The notes: generated by a model not told the origin, from the letters alone. 64,000 nt of DNA from Carettochelys insculpta (GCF_033958435.1 NC_134141.1:99427001-99491000); one strand, 5' to 3'; positions 45,438-57,606 are shown, numbered from the stretch's first letter. Made by a program: numbers and translations.

Positions 45438-45955
45438 AGACGGCCATTGGAGGCATCCCGGCCATACCTGCTGGTCCTCCCAGCCCCCAGCTGGCCACGC
45501 TGGGGACCATGGACACGGGAAGGGGGGGTTGCGAGCCGTACCCGCTGGGGTTCGTGCCCCTCAACCCCCACCCCGGACTGATGGGGGCTTGGTGGATGGC
45601 TCGGCTGTTGGCCCATGTACATAGTTGTCCCCCTTTTTGTATATAGATGTCCCCCTTTGTGTAGATTAGTTACAGTTTCTCTGTTGAACCAAACAAGTTA
45701 TCCGGTTAAAAAAAAAGTGTTTTATTTTCCAAAAAGCTGGAGTCGTGTGCTTGTTGTGGGGGTGGCGTGCGGGTGTTGGGGGCGGTGTGCAGGCATTGCG
45801 GGCTGTGTGTGCGGGGGTCTTCTGGGGAAGGCCAGGGAGGTGCCCAGGGGTCTCCCTGATCGAAGTGGGGCTGCAGGGCCTCGCAGACCTGTACCCTGTC
45901 ATGGTGGGCCTGGCGGCTGGTTGTGGCAGCCGGCTGGGGGAAGCCCATGCCGGCA

Positions 45956-47297
45956 TCAACCGCCCCCCCAGACGAAAGCCTCCCTCTTGCTCTCAACGAT
46001 GTTGTGGAGCGTGCAGCACATGCCCACAACCTGGGGGAAGTTCTTGTGACTGACATCCAGTCGGGCAAGGAGGCACCGCCAGTAGCCCTTCAGATGGCCA
46101 AGTATTCTCTCCACCACCTGGCGGGCATGGTTCAGGCAGGCATTGAACTGCTCCTGGCTGGCGTTGAGGTGGCCGGTGTACGGGCGCATGAGCCAGGGCA
46201 GGAGGGGGTAGGCCGTGTCCGCCACAAGGCAGAGGGTCACGGTGGTGTCCCCCAGAGGGATCTCCCTCTGGGGGATGTAGGTCCCCACCTCCAGCTGACG
46301 GCACAGGCCTGAGTTCCTAAAAACACAGGCATTGCGTGTGCAGCCGGGCCAGCCCACATACACGTCCTGGAAGTGGCCCCGACTGTCCACCATGGCCTGC
46401 AGGACCACGGAGTGGTAGCCCCTGCGGTTGATGTATCTTCCTCCGCTGTGGTCTGGGGCACGAATGGGGATGTGGGTCCCATCTAGGGCCCCGAAACAGT
46501 TTGGGAACCCCATGGAGGCGAATCCAGCGACGGCTGCGTCCAGGTCCCCAAGTTGGACGACCCTCTGGAGCAACATGGCGTTAAGTGCATGGACCACCTG
46601 TTGGGAGGGAACACAGGTGCCCATGAGGCTGTGCAGGGTGCCCCAGGTTCCTTCCCCCAGGCCCTCCTCCCAGGCACCTCCCCGGGTACCCCATTTGCCC
46701 AGCCCATCCCTCCCCGGTACCCCTCCCTTTCCAGCCCCACTCCTGGCCCCTCTCTCCCTCCCCAAGCCCACACCCGGCCCTTCCGCCCCCCAGTGGGTGC
46801 GTGCCCGGGCCTCCTTACCTCCATGATGACGGCCCTGACTGTGGCCTTTCCCACTCCAAACTGGTGTCCCATGGAGCGATAGCTGTCTGGAGTGGCCAGC
46901 TTCCAGACGGCTATTGTGACCCTCCTCTCGACGGGGAGGGGGTGCCGCATCCAGGTGTCGTGGTGCCTCAGTGCTGGGGTGAGCCACTGGCAGAGCTCGA
47001 GAAAGGTCTGCCAGCACATGCAGAAGTTCCGGAGCCACATATCGTCATCCCAGTCCCGCATGACGAGCTTCTCCCACCACTTGGAGCTGACGGGGTAGCT
47101 CCAGAGGCAGGGGAGCAGCCGGCGGGGAAGGAAGAGGGGAGCCTCGTGGTAGGGGCGTCCCCGTCTGTCTCCAGGGTGGGCTTCTCTGGCAGGAGCCACT
47201 GGGTGGCCTCCCAGGCAGCACCTAGCAGGGCGCTTGCCCCCTGGATGACTACTTGGAGGGCCTCCCCTTCCTGCTGCAGCTGCTGCTGGGTGTCCAT
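45956..47297 (-). pseudogene. HARBI1-like transposase gene, element 2, inactive
   Basis: The ancestral start (MDTQQQLQQEGEA, 47297) is in a different frame from the DDE domain, which is open from 47199: exon 1 47199-46819, donor GTAAGG; exon 2 from 46597 after CCCAACAG. The first catalytic site is intact (CFGALDGTHIPI) and the third is kept (ARQVVERILGHLK). The second reads GWPGCTRNACVF, so its aspartate is replaced by asparagine (codon 46333-46331) and the preceding histidine by arginine. The C-terminus leaves the frame at a run of seven C on the plus strand (45963-45969), giving VWGGG and a stop at 45956. The lost continuation is legible in another frame (AVDAGMGFPQPAATTSRQ). Catalysis should be abolished. 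Confidence 0.85.
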
Positions 47298-47672
47298 ATC
47301 TGCTGTGACTTGGTCTGCGAGACAGTGGCTACTGCTCTGCAGACCTCGTGCTGGGCAGGCCGGGTGCATCTGGGAGGGGCCCTTTAGAGGAGCAGCTTGC
47401 AGCTGCCCCGGAAGGGCTAGTGTGCTCTGTGACCCGGTCCGTGGTCTTTCCTGGGCCCTTATTTCGAAAGAGGGTGCTTGTGTGTGTAGACGCTCTGCAT
47501 TTCCTTCCAGCACGGCTCCTTTTGACGTTCCCCGTCGCTACTTCGACGTTGAACTTCGACGTTGCCAGCCCTGGAGGACGTGTAGACGATAATGGTCGAA
47601 GTAGCCTATTTCAATGTTCTTACTTCGAAATAGGCTACTTCGACGTAATGTGCTAGTGTAGACGTAGCCTGT

Positions 47673-50600
47673 AAGAATAAAAAACAAAAAAAGAAAGACA
47701 TTTTCTTTATTCACAATTCCAAGTCTATTTCCAGCACTCTACACAAAGAAGTTCAGTTTAAGGGCTCAACATAGTCCTCTTCAAATAGGACGATATTAAT
47801 GCCAACTAGGATTGGTTTAATTCAGCCTGCAGCATCCAGCCAGGAGAGCTGCAGTTCAGCACGTTCCTGCTCACTGCTATTCACGCACCCCATAGTCCAA
47901 AGGTGAGGCATCTAAGACTAAGGTTCCCCTTTTTCTCATGGTCACATTATGAGTATGTCTTTGGTTGCCTCTGGGGCATTCTTGCTGCCTTCCTTGTGCA
48001 CTTTTGGGTTGCCTTACACATTCTCCATCAAGCAATGCCCAGCCCCCCACTTTGCATTCATACCCCAGTGGAAACCCATCAAGCTGGAGTAGAATTTGAA
48101 CCACATATTCTATCACAGCTGTGTCCGATATGAATTTAAAAATTGCCACACTTATGGTTGTTGTCTTGCCATATTCGCCACATTCACCCCCGCATAAATA
48201 AATGCCCCTCTCCCCCCGCACCCCCCGGGAGCTAGGCTTCCTCAGCTCTTCCCCCCGCCATTCTAATTTAATGCCAACGACTCACCAAAGCCACCACTGG
48301 ATCCACTGCCAGAGCTGACATGAGTCTCTCCCACCAAGAAGAGGGGCGTGTTCATGAAGCGGGCAGATGGCACTCCCCTCATGCAGCTCTCAGGAGGAGC
48401 TGCATTTAAAGGCTCCAACAGCCCTATGCAGCTTGAGACCTGTATACGTCACAACACGGTGTCCTATTTGCCATGTGGTGAGTGGCAAATGGCTAACATA
48501 TTGGACACTGCAGGTCTAACATGTGGCCTGTGCTTTGTATAGGGAAACCTATTGTTTTTGCTATCTAGTTCAGAACAGATTTTACTTGCTTTTTTATATT
48601 TATGCTGAATGGAGAGTGGCAGTTATGCTCACAAGCTTCAACAGTGTTCCACTCAGTCCTCAACATAATGAAATTTTATTTAACCAGCAAAGTTGCTACT
48701 TAAAAGGTCAGTCTTAGCAGAAACTGAATACAGGAAGATACTGTATGGTCACAGGTTAGTAAATTATTGGTACACTACAACAGGACATCATTGTAAAACA
48801 ATTCTTTCAGCAAAGAATGATAAAAGTTTCTGACATTAAAACATGCAATAGGAATAGACTGGCTCAGGGAAAAGGTAATGGTTTATAGCACTTTCCCCTT
48901 CTAGCTCACTAGTTGAAATCCAGACTGCATCAGCAATAACTGAATGCTGCTACTATCAGGTAAGTGTTCTGTGGCCTACGTACAATGTACAAAAAAAGCT
49001 TCAGACGTAGACATTGGTATTATTCCACCCTGTTTGGGGATAATAGTTTTTTTCCCTTGTGCAATACAACTGCACTATTCATTTTTGACATTGCCTTACT
49101 GAGAAAAAAAATAGAAGGAATTCAGAGAAAGGAAACAAAATTGAATAGGCTCTTTGTAAAGGGTCTGACTAAGGAGGAGGTCTTTATGAGAAAATAATAA
49201 GCTCTAAATACATAGCTGTCCAGTGTCTGAGGACAGGACACGGTGAAAGTCTACAAATGTCTGAAGGATGTAAATGCAAGAGCTAGTCAGTACTCTGATG
49301 CAGCTGCGCCACTGTCAGGATTGCCAACCGTCAGTAAATTTATAGTATGTAAAAGATTAACTGAAATTGGATGTCTCCTTAAAGTCTGTAAAAAATTAGA
49401 TATCTGTAAATTTCATAAAAGTGCAATAAAATTTCAAAAAACAGCAATTATTCTATAGCAGCTAAATTTCTTCTGTGCTGCTTCAGCCATTTTACTTCAG
49501 AGCAGTGGAAATTGGACATTTTAGTTGTTTATTTAGCTCAATGGTTGAGGTGACATAACATGAATCATGTGATCCACATGATGCTATCATCTGCATTATC
49601 CTGCCAAGTTAGCATCAACACACTGGCGACACGACTAGCTAAATGAAAGCGAGTTAAATAGAATATTGTTCTTATGATGTATGAATGACGATGATTACTT
49701 TTCACTTTTGGCCATTTATGTTATCTTAATATAGTAAAAGAATTATGTCCTTAAAATATTTGTCTGTCCATAAATTTTTCCCATTCTGACCGTAAATGAA
49801 ATTTCTGTTTGTTGGCAACCCTGGCCACTGTACACATCTGCCAAAGACACTTCTGTTGGCATATTAAAAACACGTCGGAGAGGTAGTAGCTGTGCTGATG
49901 GGAGAAGCTCTCTTGCCAACTTAGCACTGTCTTTGCAGCACTTAGGTCTACGTAACTTATGTTACTCAAGGGAGTGGCTCATCTAAACCCAAGTGTAGCC
50001 CAGCCCCGAGAACACAAGAATTCAGAAGATACTATGATTAGTAGTAAGAAGAAACTGAAGCCATTTCAGCTTTGAAATCTTGTCAATTTCAAAAAAGGAA
50101 TTTAAAATAGCATTAACTATTATATATATTCTGGAGTGTCCTTGCCAACCTCTGTGGCCGAAAAGCATGTTTTCCTCTTTTGGTCTCAGAAAGACCTATG
50201 CACAGAAAAGGGGTACCAATTAAGTGGTTATAAATGCACAAGGGAAACAAACTGAAACAACAGAGGAAATCTTTAGACTTCTTTCCTCAACTCTTTCAGT
50301 TTACAGTGGTCTTGTGGTAGTAGCTAAAAAATAAAAACCAAGCAGAAGTGTGATTTTTAAGCTGATATTCTCCTTTTAAGTTAAAGAAAACTAAAGTCAT
50401 TGTTGCTTAATCTCACAAGGAAGTAGCGGATGTCTTAACACTTGAGACAGATAACTGCAGGTCTGTTCTTCCTTATAGTTTGGCAACACTTGTGTAGCTT
50501 GTAACGCCTATAACGGGCAATATACAGTATATGAAATATACAATAGGGAACATTTCTGCACTTCCAGGGGATGCATTGGATGATTCACTAGGTCTTTTGA

Positions 50601-50964
50601 TCACTAGATAATCTCAGTTAATTTCTATGTAGGGAAGTGTCCATACTTCAAAAACAACTGAAGCCACTCAGACCTTTCATAATTAGGCCACCAGAAATAC
50701 CCCAGCCCAAGTAACCAAGCTGATCAAACAGTGCTCACCCTCTATATACAGTGATAATTCCACGTCAGTTTTAATTCCCTTGCCTTGCCAACATGAGGGA
50801 TTCACAGAATAATAAAATCTAAACTCAGACAGGACACTGTAACCATATAGTCCAACCTCCTGTTTAATATTGGATGTATGGTTTCCACAAACTAATTTTG
50901 AACTAAACTAAAGTTTGAACTAAACCTCCTCTTGAGTTAAAATTGCTGGTGAGGAAGAATTCAC
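47673..50964. other. Gene-free intergenic DNA
   Basis: No gene recognised. Around 47880-48460 is a more GC-rich patch with a minus-strand frame of 114 codons (48221-47877) that has no known domain. The motif GGTGGCTTTGGTGAGTCG on the minus strand near 48285 looks like a splice donor and could belong to an unclassified interspersed repeat. The remainder is AT-rich. Confidence 0.45.
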
Positions 50965-50966
50965 TA

Positions 50967-51289
50967 CAGGTTGAACCTCTCTCACCTAGCACCCTTGGGA
51001 CCTGTTCAGTGGCCAGATGAGAGAATTTTCCCAACCACGGGAGGTCAATATTTTCTAGCCCATTACCAACACTTTCACTGCTTACTGGGCTCTTAGAAGA
51101 CATTTAGGGGTAAATTACAGCTAAATAAAGCACAGAACACTGAAAGCCAGGACTGGTGGTTTTAACAAAACTTTATGGGACCATGGGGAATTTGGCGACA
51201 CCCACAAGTGGTCATCTAGCTAACAAAAATCATGCCAGATTATGGATGTTTCTGGACAAAAAAGTAATGGATTAGAGAAGTTCAAACTG
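50967..51289. mobile_element. Tigger-type (Tc1/mariner) MITE (323 bp)
   Basis: CAGGTTGAACCTCTCTCACC on the left matches the reverse complement of AGAGAAGTTCAAACTG on the right, and TA flanks both sides (50965-50966, 51290-51291). No transposase. Confidence 0.75.
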
Positions 51290-51291
51290 TA

Positions 51292-51995
51292 GAACCCTTG
51301 ATAAATTGTTCCATTGAATAATCACACACACTGTTATTTCTAGCCTGAATTTCTCTAGCTTCAACTTTCATGTTTGGATCTTGTTAAACCAAAAAGTTTA
51401 TAATCAAACGTTAGTTCCCCATGTAGGTGCTTACACAGTGGTCAGTTCAGCCTTTTCCTTCTCTTTGTTAAAGTTACTAGATTGGGGCATTTGAGTTCTC
51501 ACTATATTGTCCAAACCTGTATTCATATTGTTGGCTGTTCTTTGAACCATCTCAATATATCAGTATATTTCTTGAATTGTTGACACCAACTCTGGCTGCA
51601 CTATTCCAGCAGTGGTTGCACTTTGCCACATAGAGGTAATTTCTCCACTCCGTTTATGCATTGTATTATCACATTGGCCACGTACTATTATTTTCTATGG
51701 ATATGCAGAGAAATTTAATTTCCAGTTCTACCAATGAAATATCTAGAGGCCAAAACACATCTTAGGACAGTTAACTAACCTTGAAAAACTTGCAAGAAAT
51801 TCATAGAATTTGGGACAGAATGTGTTTCTTTTAAATGGCTTCCCCCATTCATAGCTAGCCAGATTTGGGTTATGCACTCTTTACCTTGAAAGCTGGAGAG
51901 AAGTAAGCAGAATCACATTCCATATAAGTCAGCCCATCTTTTTGGAGCTCTGGTTATCAAGATGTGTTGTACAAGCTCAATCTCTAGGTCTACAC
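51292..51995. other. Gene-free intergenic DNA
   Basis: AT-rich; nothing recognised. Confidence 0.5.
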
Positions 51996-51998
51996 AGA

Positions 51999-52442
51999 GG
52001 CTATGTCTACACTACAGTGATCTTTCGAAATAAATCCTTCCAGAAACTCTCTTCCAACAGAACTTCTTTTGAAAGAGTGCATCCACACGTAACAAAGTAG
52101 ATCAAAAGAGTGATCTGCTGTTTTGAAAAAGAGTGTCCACACAGCCCCTGTTCTTTTGAAAGAGCAGACCAGGGACTGAAAAAATTGGGTGCCATGAGGA
52201 CTGCTCTTCTGTTAAAAAGGGCCTGTGGAGCATCTACACAAGCTTTCTTTTGAAAGAAGCTTTCAAAAGAAGGAGCGCTTCCTGAAATGGGAGTGGAAGA
52301 GTGCTTTCGAAAGGAGTGCCACGTTCTTTCGATGTAATTTGGAAAGAACGCTTTTTGTGTGTACACGTGCCACTGGGTATTTCAGAAGGGTCCCTTCTTT
52401 CAAAAAAAATATTTAGAAGAACTTTCTAGTGCAGATGCAGCC
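51999..52442. mobile_element. Harbinger-type MITE, family P2 (444 bp)
   Basis: GGCTATGTCTACACTACAG and CTAGTGCAGATGCAGCC form the ends; AGA flanks both (51996-51998, 52443-52445). Interior as in the copy at 4779. Confidence 0.8.
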
Positions 52443-52445
52443 AGA

Positions 52446-53062
52446 AAATTTACTGATAGGAACAATATGTAACCCAAACACAAGTGATAGGATATTCATA
52501 TGACTTACACATCTTATCTCATCTTTTGGGATTTTCAAATTTCTCATGAACTGAAGGGAGAGTGACAGACTAACACTGTAGCAGAATACATGCACAAGAC
52601 ACTCTGGCAATAAAGCTATCATGGTTCATTTTTATTTCTAGAAAACAAATAGGTTCATATATGAATTATAACCCTTGCCCTCTCCCAGAGAGGAGAAAAG
52701 TAAAGTGTTCAAGAAATGTTGAGTTAACCCTTAAAGAATTTAAAGCATTATTTGGGTGTGGCCCTCCAATAGCACTAGTGTCCATCTTAGAGAGAGGAAT
52801 TCTGCATACCTTGGTGCACACCTTGCATTACTCTTTGCACTCCCTCCCCACTTATTTCTTTTATGTCCCTTTCTTCCTTTCAGGATACACAACCCTTTTT
52901 TAAAACCAAATGCAGGAACACAATGCACATTTTACCATTTAACAGTGTTAGTCATGCAGTAGAAGATTAAACAAGCTATACATCTGGCCTACAAACAAGG
53001 AATGGAAGGTATGTAGTCTCCAGGTACAGTTGGCTCTGGTTGCAATATTTTTTTAAGGTTCC
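52446..53062. other. Gene-free intergenic DNA
   Basis: No gene or repeat recognised; the frame at 52661-52903 has no known motif. Confidence 0.5.
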
Positions 53063-53075
53063 TCTATTGTAAGAC

Positions 53076-53276
53076 AAGTATCAGAAGTAGCTGTGTTAGT
53101 CTGTATCTTCGAGAACAACAAGAAGTCCTGTGGCACCTCATAGGCTGACAGATATTTTGGAGCATAAGTTTTCGCAGGCAAAGACCTGCTTCATCATAGA
53201 TGAAGCAGGTCTTTGCCCATGAAAGCTTATAGTCCAAAATATCTGTTATCCTATAAGGTGCCACAGGACTTGTTGT
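53076..53276. mobile_element. PLE fold-back pLTR insert, subfamily C (201 bp)
   Basis: A minus copy (AAGTCCTGTGGCACCTCATA.. to ..CCTGCTTCATCAT) joins a plus copy (GATGAAGCAGGTCTTTGCCC.. to ..GGTGCCACAGGACTTG). The duplication tctattgtaagac lies on both sides (53063-53075, 53277-53289). The inversion point is at the CTGATGA box of the hammerhead-like core. Confidence 0.8.
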
Positions 53277-53485
53277 TCTATTGTAAGACTCACTTTTATT
53301 TTTTGTAGATTTCATGATTTCTTACTGGGGTGCACAGAGGCTGCCCTCTCCGATATTAACTTAATGATACCCAGGAGTACATAGCAAGAGATGGACCAAA
53401 GCAATACAAACTGGTTTGTTGTGACTTGCAGAAGAGCATGAATTAAGCTAAGGTATTAAAAAGATGCACTATTCAATCAAATGGT

Positions 53486-54464
53486 AACAGAGAAGGAGCC
53501 GTGTTAGTCTATATACTATCAAAACAAAAAAGCAGTCTAGTAGCACTTTAAAGACTAACAAAATAATTTACTAGCTGACAGACTAATTTTCGTGGGACAG
53601 ACCCACTTCTTCAGATCATAGCCATACCAGAACAGACTCAATATTTAAGGCATAGAGAATGAAAACAGTAATCAAAGTTGACAAGTTAGAAAAAAAATTA
53701 TCAAGGTGAGAAAATCAGAGAGCAGAGGGGTGGTAAGAGGGGAAGTCAAGAATTAGATTAAGCCAAGTGTGCCACAGAGCCCCTATAATGTTCCAGAAAG
53801 TTTGAATCCTGGTGCAAACCATGTGTTAATGTGCCGAATTTGAATATGAAAGAGAGTTCAGCAGCTTCTCTTTGTAAAGCAGACTGGAAATTCTTCTTCA
53901 ATAAAACGCAGACTCTTAAATCATTAATAGAATGGCCCATTGCACTAAAAAGTAGACTAACTGGTTTGTGGATCAGGAATGTTTTGATGTCTGTTTTGTG
54001 CCTATTAACTCTTTGTCTGAAAGAGTTTGAAGTCTGTCCAATAGACAAAGCATCTAGGCATTGTTGGCACATGATGGCATATATGATGTTAGCTGAGGAG
54101 CATGAGAATGTGCCCGTGATTTTGAGAGTAATCTGGTTAGGTCCAGTGATGGTATCGCCAGAATAGATATGTGGACAAAGCTGGCAGTGGGCTTTGTTGC
54201 AAGGAAAAGTCCCAGAACTGGTATTCCTGCGGTATAAACTGTGGCTATTGGTTAGAAACCTCATAAGGTTGGGAGGTAGTCTATAGGAGAGAACAGGCAT
54301 GTCACCCATGGCTTTCCAGAGCGTAGCATCCTGATTAAGGATAGGTTGTAGGTCTTTAATAATTCGTTGCAGTGGTTTGAGTTGGGGGCTGTAGGTGATG
54401 ACCAGTGGTGTTCTGTTCTTGGCTTTTTTGGGCTTATCTTGGAGTAGCTGGTCTCTGGGTACTT
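53486..54464 (-). mobile_element. Penelope-like element, subfamily B, 5'-truncated (979 bp)
   Basis: Flanked by the 15-bp duplication attcaatcaaatggt (53471-53485, 54465-54479). Antisense terminal repeat and 3' UTR (53486-53760) are followed by the C-terminal part of the protein on the minus strand. The RT is absent, so the copy is truncated at its 5' end. Confidence 0.85.
53758..54309 (-). pseudogene. PLE GIY-YIG endonuclease domain, subfamily B
   Basis: A 183-codon frame starting MGDMPVLSYRLPPNLMRFLT. It has a zinc-finger-like cluster CNKAHCQLCPHI, the endonuclease core ANIIYAIMCQQCLDALSIGQ, then FRQRVNRHKTDI, HSINDLRVCVLLKK and AELSFIFKFGTLTHG, and ends EHYRGSVAHLA. The YIG tripeptide of the core has become SIG, so the tyrosine is lost. 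Upstream, KPRTEHHWSSPTAPNSNHC in another frame continues the ancestral protein (54470-54310), separated by a frameshift. The domain would nick the target DNA for retrotransposition. Confidence 0.8.
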
Positions 54465-54479
54465 ATTCAATCAAATGGT

Positions 54480-55287
54480 GGTTTAAATTATAGGACAGAT
54501 CACATTCTCCATTTCCACACATTTATCTCCCTGTTTCTAGACCTGGCAGGTTAGCTCTAAAACAGCTGGATTGAGGTGAAGGAGGCAGAGAGTACCAGAA
54601 TTGTTTTGGTGTCCCAAACCTCTTGCATGGCCTTAGCATTGTCTATTTCTGATAGTCCAGATCTGGGGATTTTGGCTAATATTTTGAACTCCCACTTTTA
54701 TTGTTCATAGACGTTATTAAAATTAGAGACATTGCTTTTCTTTCACAAATTCTACATGCATTGTTTGATAACCCTTCCCCCCAAAAATATTTTGACAGTT
54801 TTTTGAATGTCAGAAGGAGACGACTCAAATTTTCAGTGGCTTAGGTGACTTCTGTCACAAAAGAACTGGGGAAAATAGAAATTATAATGAGTACCTTCCT
54901 TCCTTGTGTTTTCTTTTCCCTTCTCTCAAGAAGGTTTCAGTCTTCATATGTGCTGGCTGTGAAAATAATGATCTGCTATCCTGCAGTGATAAATTGAGAA
55001 GCACCAAGTGACCCAGTGAGTCCCTTCCTATCCAGTCCATGAGTCTATTATTTCCTAATCAAGATTAAGTAAAACAGTGACTAAGGGAGTCAGAGGAAAT
55101 GAAGGGCATATTTTCCAGCCACTCTGTCCAAGAATCTACGTAGGTGATTTATTTAGCTGCATATTTCTCTCGTTTTCGGTTGTATTTGGTTACTTACAGC
55201 AAGAAGTTACAGGTCTCCATGCTAAGTACAAACCATTTTATATTTACTTGTAAAAAAAAATGTAATTAATGCCTGTGCCTCCTCCAT
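54480..55287. other. Gene-free intergenic DNA
   Basis: Nothing recognised. Confidence 0.5.
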
Positions 55288-55290
55288 ATT

Positions 55291-55681
55291 GGCTATGTCT
55301 ACACTAGTCGAAATGAAGCATAAATACATATTTAGCACCTCATTAGAATGCCGGCAGCCATGGCACTTTGATATTGCCCTGGCTCACCGCCATGTGGCTC
55401 GTCCAAACAGGGCTCCTTTTCAAAAGGACCCCGGCAATTTCGAAATCCCCTTATTCCTAACAGCAGATCGGAATAAGGGGATTTCGAAGTTGCTGGGGTC
55501 CTTCCGAAAAGACGCCCCATCTGGACGAGCTGCGCACTGGCTAGCCGCGTCAATTTCGAAGTGCTGCAGCTGCTGGCATTCTAATGAGGCACTGAATATG
55601 TATTTCAGTGCTTCATTAGTAAACTTCAAAATGGCCATTTGCATGGCCATTTCGAAGTTTTGGGCTAGTGTAGACACAGCC
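55291..55681. mobile_element. Palindromic Harbinger-type MITE, family P4 (391 bp)
   Basis: GGCTATGTCTACACTAGTCG and GGGCTAGTGTAGACACAGCC are the ends; ATT flanks both (55288-55290, 55682-55684). The left arm has lost about 45 bp next to its end. Centre near TTATTCCTAACAGCAGATCG. Confidence 0.85.
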
Positions 55682-55749
55682 ATTATGCATTGAAATAGCT
55701 ATATGTTATCATGGTGAAGTGTGTATTATCTAGGGGAGGGAAAAAACTT

Positions 55750-56406
55750 ATAGAATCATAGAACGATAGGACTGGAAGGGACCTTGAGAGGTCATCAAGT
55801 CCAGCCCCCTGCCCTCATGGCAGTACCAAGTACTGTCTAGACCATCCCTCATAGAAATTTTTCTAACCTGTTCTTAAATATCTCCAGAGATGGAGATTCC
55901 ACAACCTTCCTAGGCAATTTATTCCAGTGTTTGACCACCCTGACAGTTAGAAATTTTTTCCTACTGTTCAACCTAAACCTCTGTTGCCGCGGTTTAAGTC
56001 CACTGCTTCTTGTTCTATCCCCAGAGTCCAAGAACAAGGTTTCTTCCTCCTCCTTATGACACCCTTTTAGATACCTGAAAATTGCTATCATGTCCTCCCT
56101 CTATCTTCTTTTTTCCAAACTAAACAAGCCAAATTCTTTCAGCCTTTCTTCATAAGTCATGTTCTCTAGTCCTTTGATCATTCTTGTTGCTCTTTTCTGG
56201 ACCCTTTCCAATTTCTCCACATCTTTCTTGAAATGCGGTGCCTGGAACTGGACACAATACTCCAATTGAGGACTCACCAGCGTGGACTAGAGTGGAAGAA
56301 TGACTTCTTGTGTCTTGCTCACAACACACCTGTTAATGCATCCCAGAATCATGTTTGCTTTTTTTGCAACAGCATCACACTCTTGACTCATATTTAGCTT
56401 GTGGAT
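55750..56406 (-). mobile_element. CR1 LINE, 3' end
   Basis: On the minus strand it carries the C-terminal coding end of CR1 ORF2 (IFRYLKGCHKEEEETLFLDS, then RFRLNSRKKFLTVRVVKHWN and PSLEIFKNRLEK) followed by the 3' tail GACCTCTCAAGGTCCCTTCC and the ATGATTCTA end. The rest of the LINE is missing (usual 5' truncation). The same tail sequence ends the Cry SINEs in this window, so CR1 is the likely partner that mobilised them. Confidence 0.9.
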
Positions 56407-56644
56407 ATAAGTTTATACAATGGCTATTAACGCTAACTTACTCCAGGAACTTTGCAAGCGGTTTTAGATATTTTATGAAATGTTTAGACACAGGATGCAT
56501 TATGTATTAATGAGAAATAACAAACTTGGTTTCTAAATTATGAGATCACAGTACAGGCAAAATTCAGCAGTGGGATAAGTCACACATGTGAAGTTGGTGA
56601 TAAAGAGGATGCCATTTTAAGTTAGTGGCATACTTGCACGATAA

Positions 56645-56903
56645 GGCTGTGGTCACACTTGGCCAAAACTTCAAAACATTCCTCCATTGAGAGGAATAAG
56701 GGGATTTCGAAAGGAGCGGGGTCCTTTCGAAAAGGACCCCCCATGTAGCTACGCTGAGCCGCGCGCTTTCAAAAGCGGCGTTTTCAAAGTGCCGTGGCCG
56801 GAAGTGTCCTAACACTAATGAGGTGCTGAATATTCAGTTCAGCGCCTCATTAGTAATCTTCAAAATGGCCATTTCAAAGTTTTGGCCAAGTGTGGCCACA
56901 GCC
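56645..56903. mobile_element. Palindromic Harbinger-type MITE, family P4, short form (259 bp)
   Basis: GGCTGTGGTCACACTTGGCC and GGCCAAGTGTGGCCACAGCC are the ends; TAA flanks both (56642-56644, 56904-56906). The left arm is mostly deleted, so the palindrome is asymmetric. Confidence 0.8.
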
Positions 56904-57398
56904 TAAGAGACCTTACTGGTCACAAAACCTCCCAGAGCATTTTAGTTCCCTGTTGCTAAGTACCTCTCAAACTGTCTGCAAAATTAAGAGAAAAGGAACC
57001 AAGACCTTTTGATGGCCTATAGGCCATTAGGGGAAGATCCTGCAGAAGTCCTGGAGATAATAGTTGTGATGTGAAAATTATACTGACACTGTATTGAAAT
57101 GGTCACGTGAGTGTGCTCAGAGGTATTTCCTGACGCTGTATTCAGTTTAGAGGAAGCGTCCAATGTAGGCTTAGCAACAGTTAGCAGCCAGACAGCTGAC
57201 CATAATATTAGAGGCAGGGGGAGGGGAGGGAGAGGAGGTGGAGGTGTGACTCTTATTAAGGAAGCAGACGGATTTATCTGTTTGAGTTCTTATGTTACCA
57301 TCCTTCTGAATATTAGAGTAATGATAGGTTATAATCTTCTCACAAGAATCCTGGTTTGCCCTAACTTTTGTTTGTATGTTGTGACACATAAGAATGAT

Positions 57399-57606
57399 GG
57401 TGGGACGGGTGGGATAACTCAGTGATTTGAACATTGACCTTGTAAACTCAGGGTTGTGAGCTCAATCCTTGATGAAACTGTTTATGGATCTGGGCCAAAT
57501 AGATTAAAAATATCTGTCAGGGATGGTGCTTGGTCCTGCCAAGAGGGCAGGGAACTGAACTCCATGGCCTCTCAAGGTCCCTTCCAGTTCTACGAGATAC
57601 ATTATG
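57399..57606 (+). repeat. Cry-type turtle SINE
   Basis: GGTGGGACGGGTGGGATAAC leads into an A-box region (GATAACTCAGTGATTTGAAC) and a B-box-like GGTTGTGAGCTCAATCC (57452-57468). The CR1-like tail runs from GTCAGGGATGGTGCTTGGTC to TCAAGGTCCCTTCCAGTTCT. Confidence 0.8.

Larger units (their letters stand above)
43608..47669 (-). mobile_element. Full-length PIF/Harbinger element 2 (4062 bp), opposite orientation, decayed
   Basis: The ends GGGTGCGTCTACACTAGCC and the reverse complement of GTGCTAGTGTAGACGTAGCC are inverted, and TGT flanks both sides (43605-43607, 47670-47672). The Myb-side end is on the left and the transposase-side end on the right, the reverse of element 1. Gene order, intron positions and convergent tails are the same, and the two transposase genes share most residues. 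Both genes here carry frameshifts or lost key residues. Confidence 0.92.
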
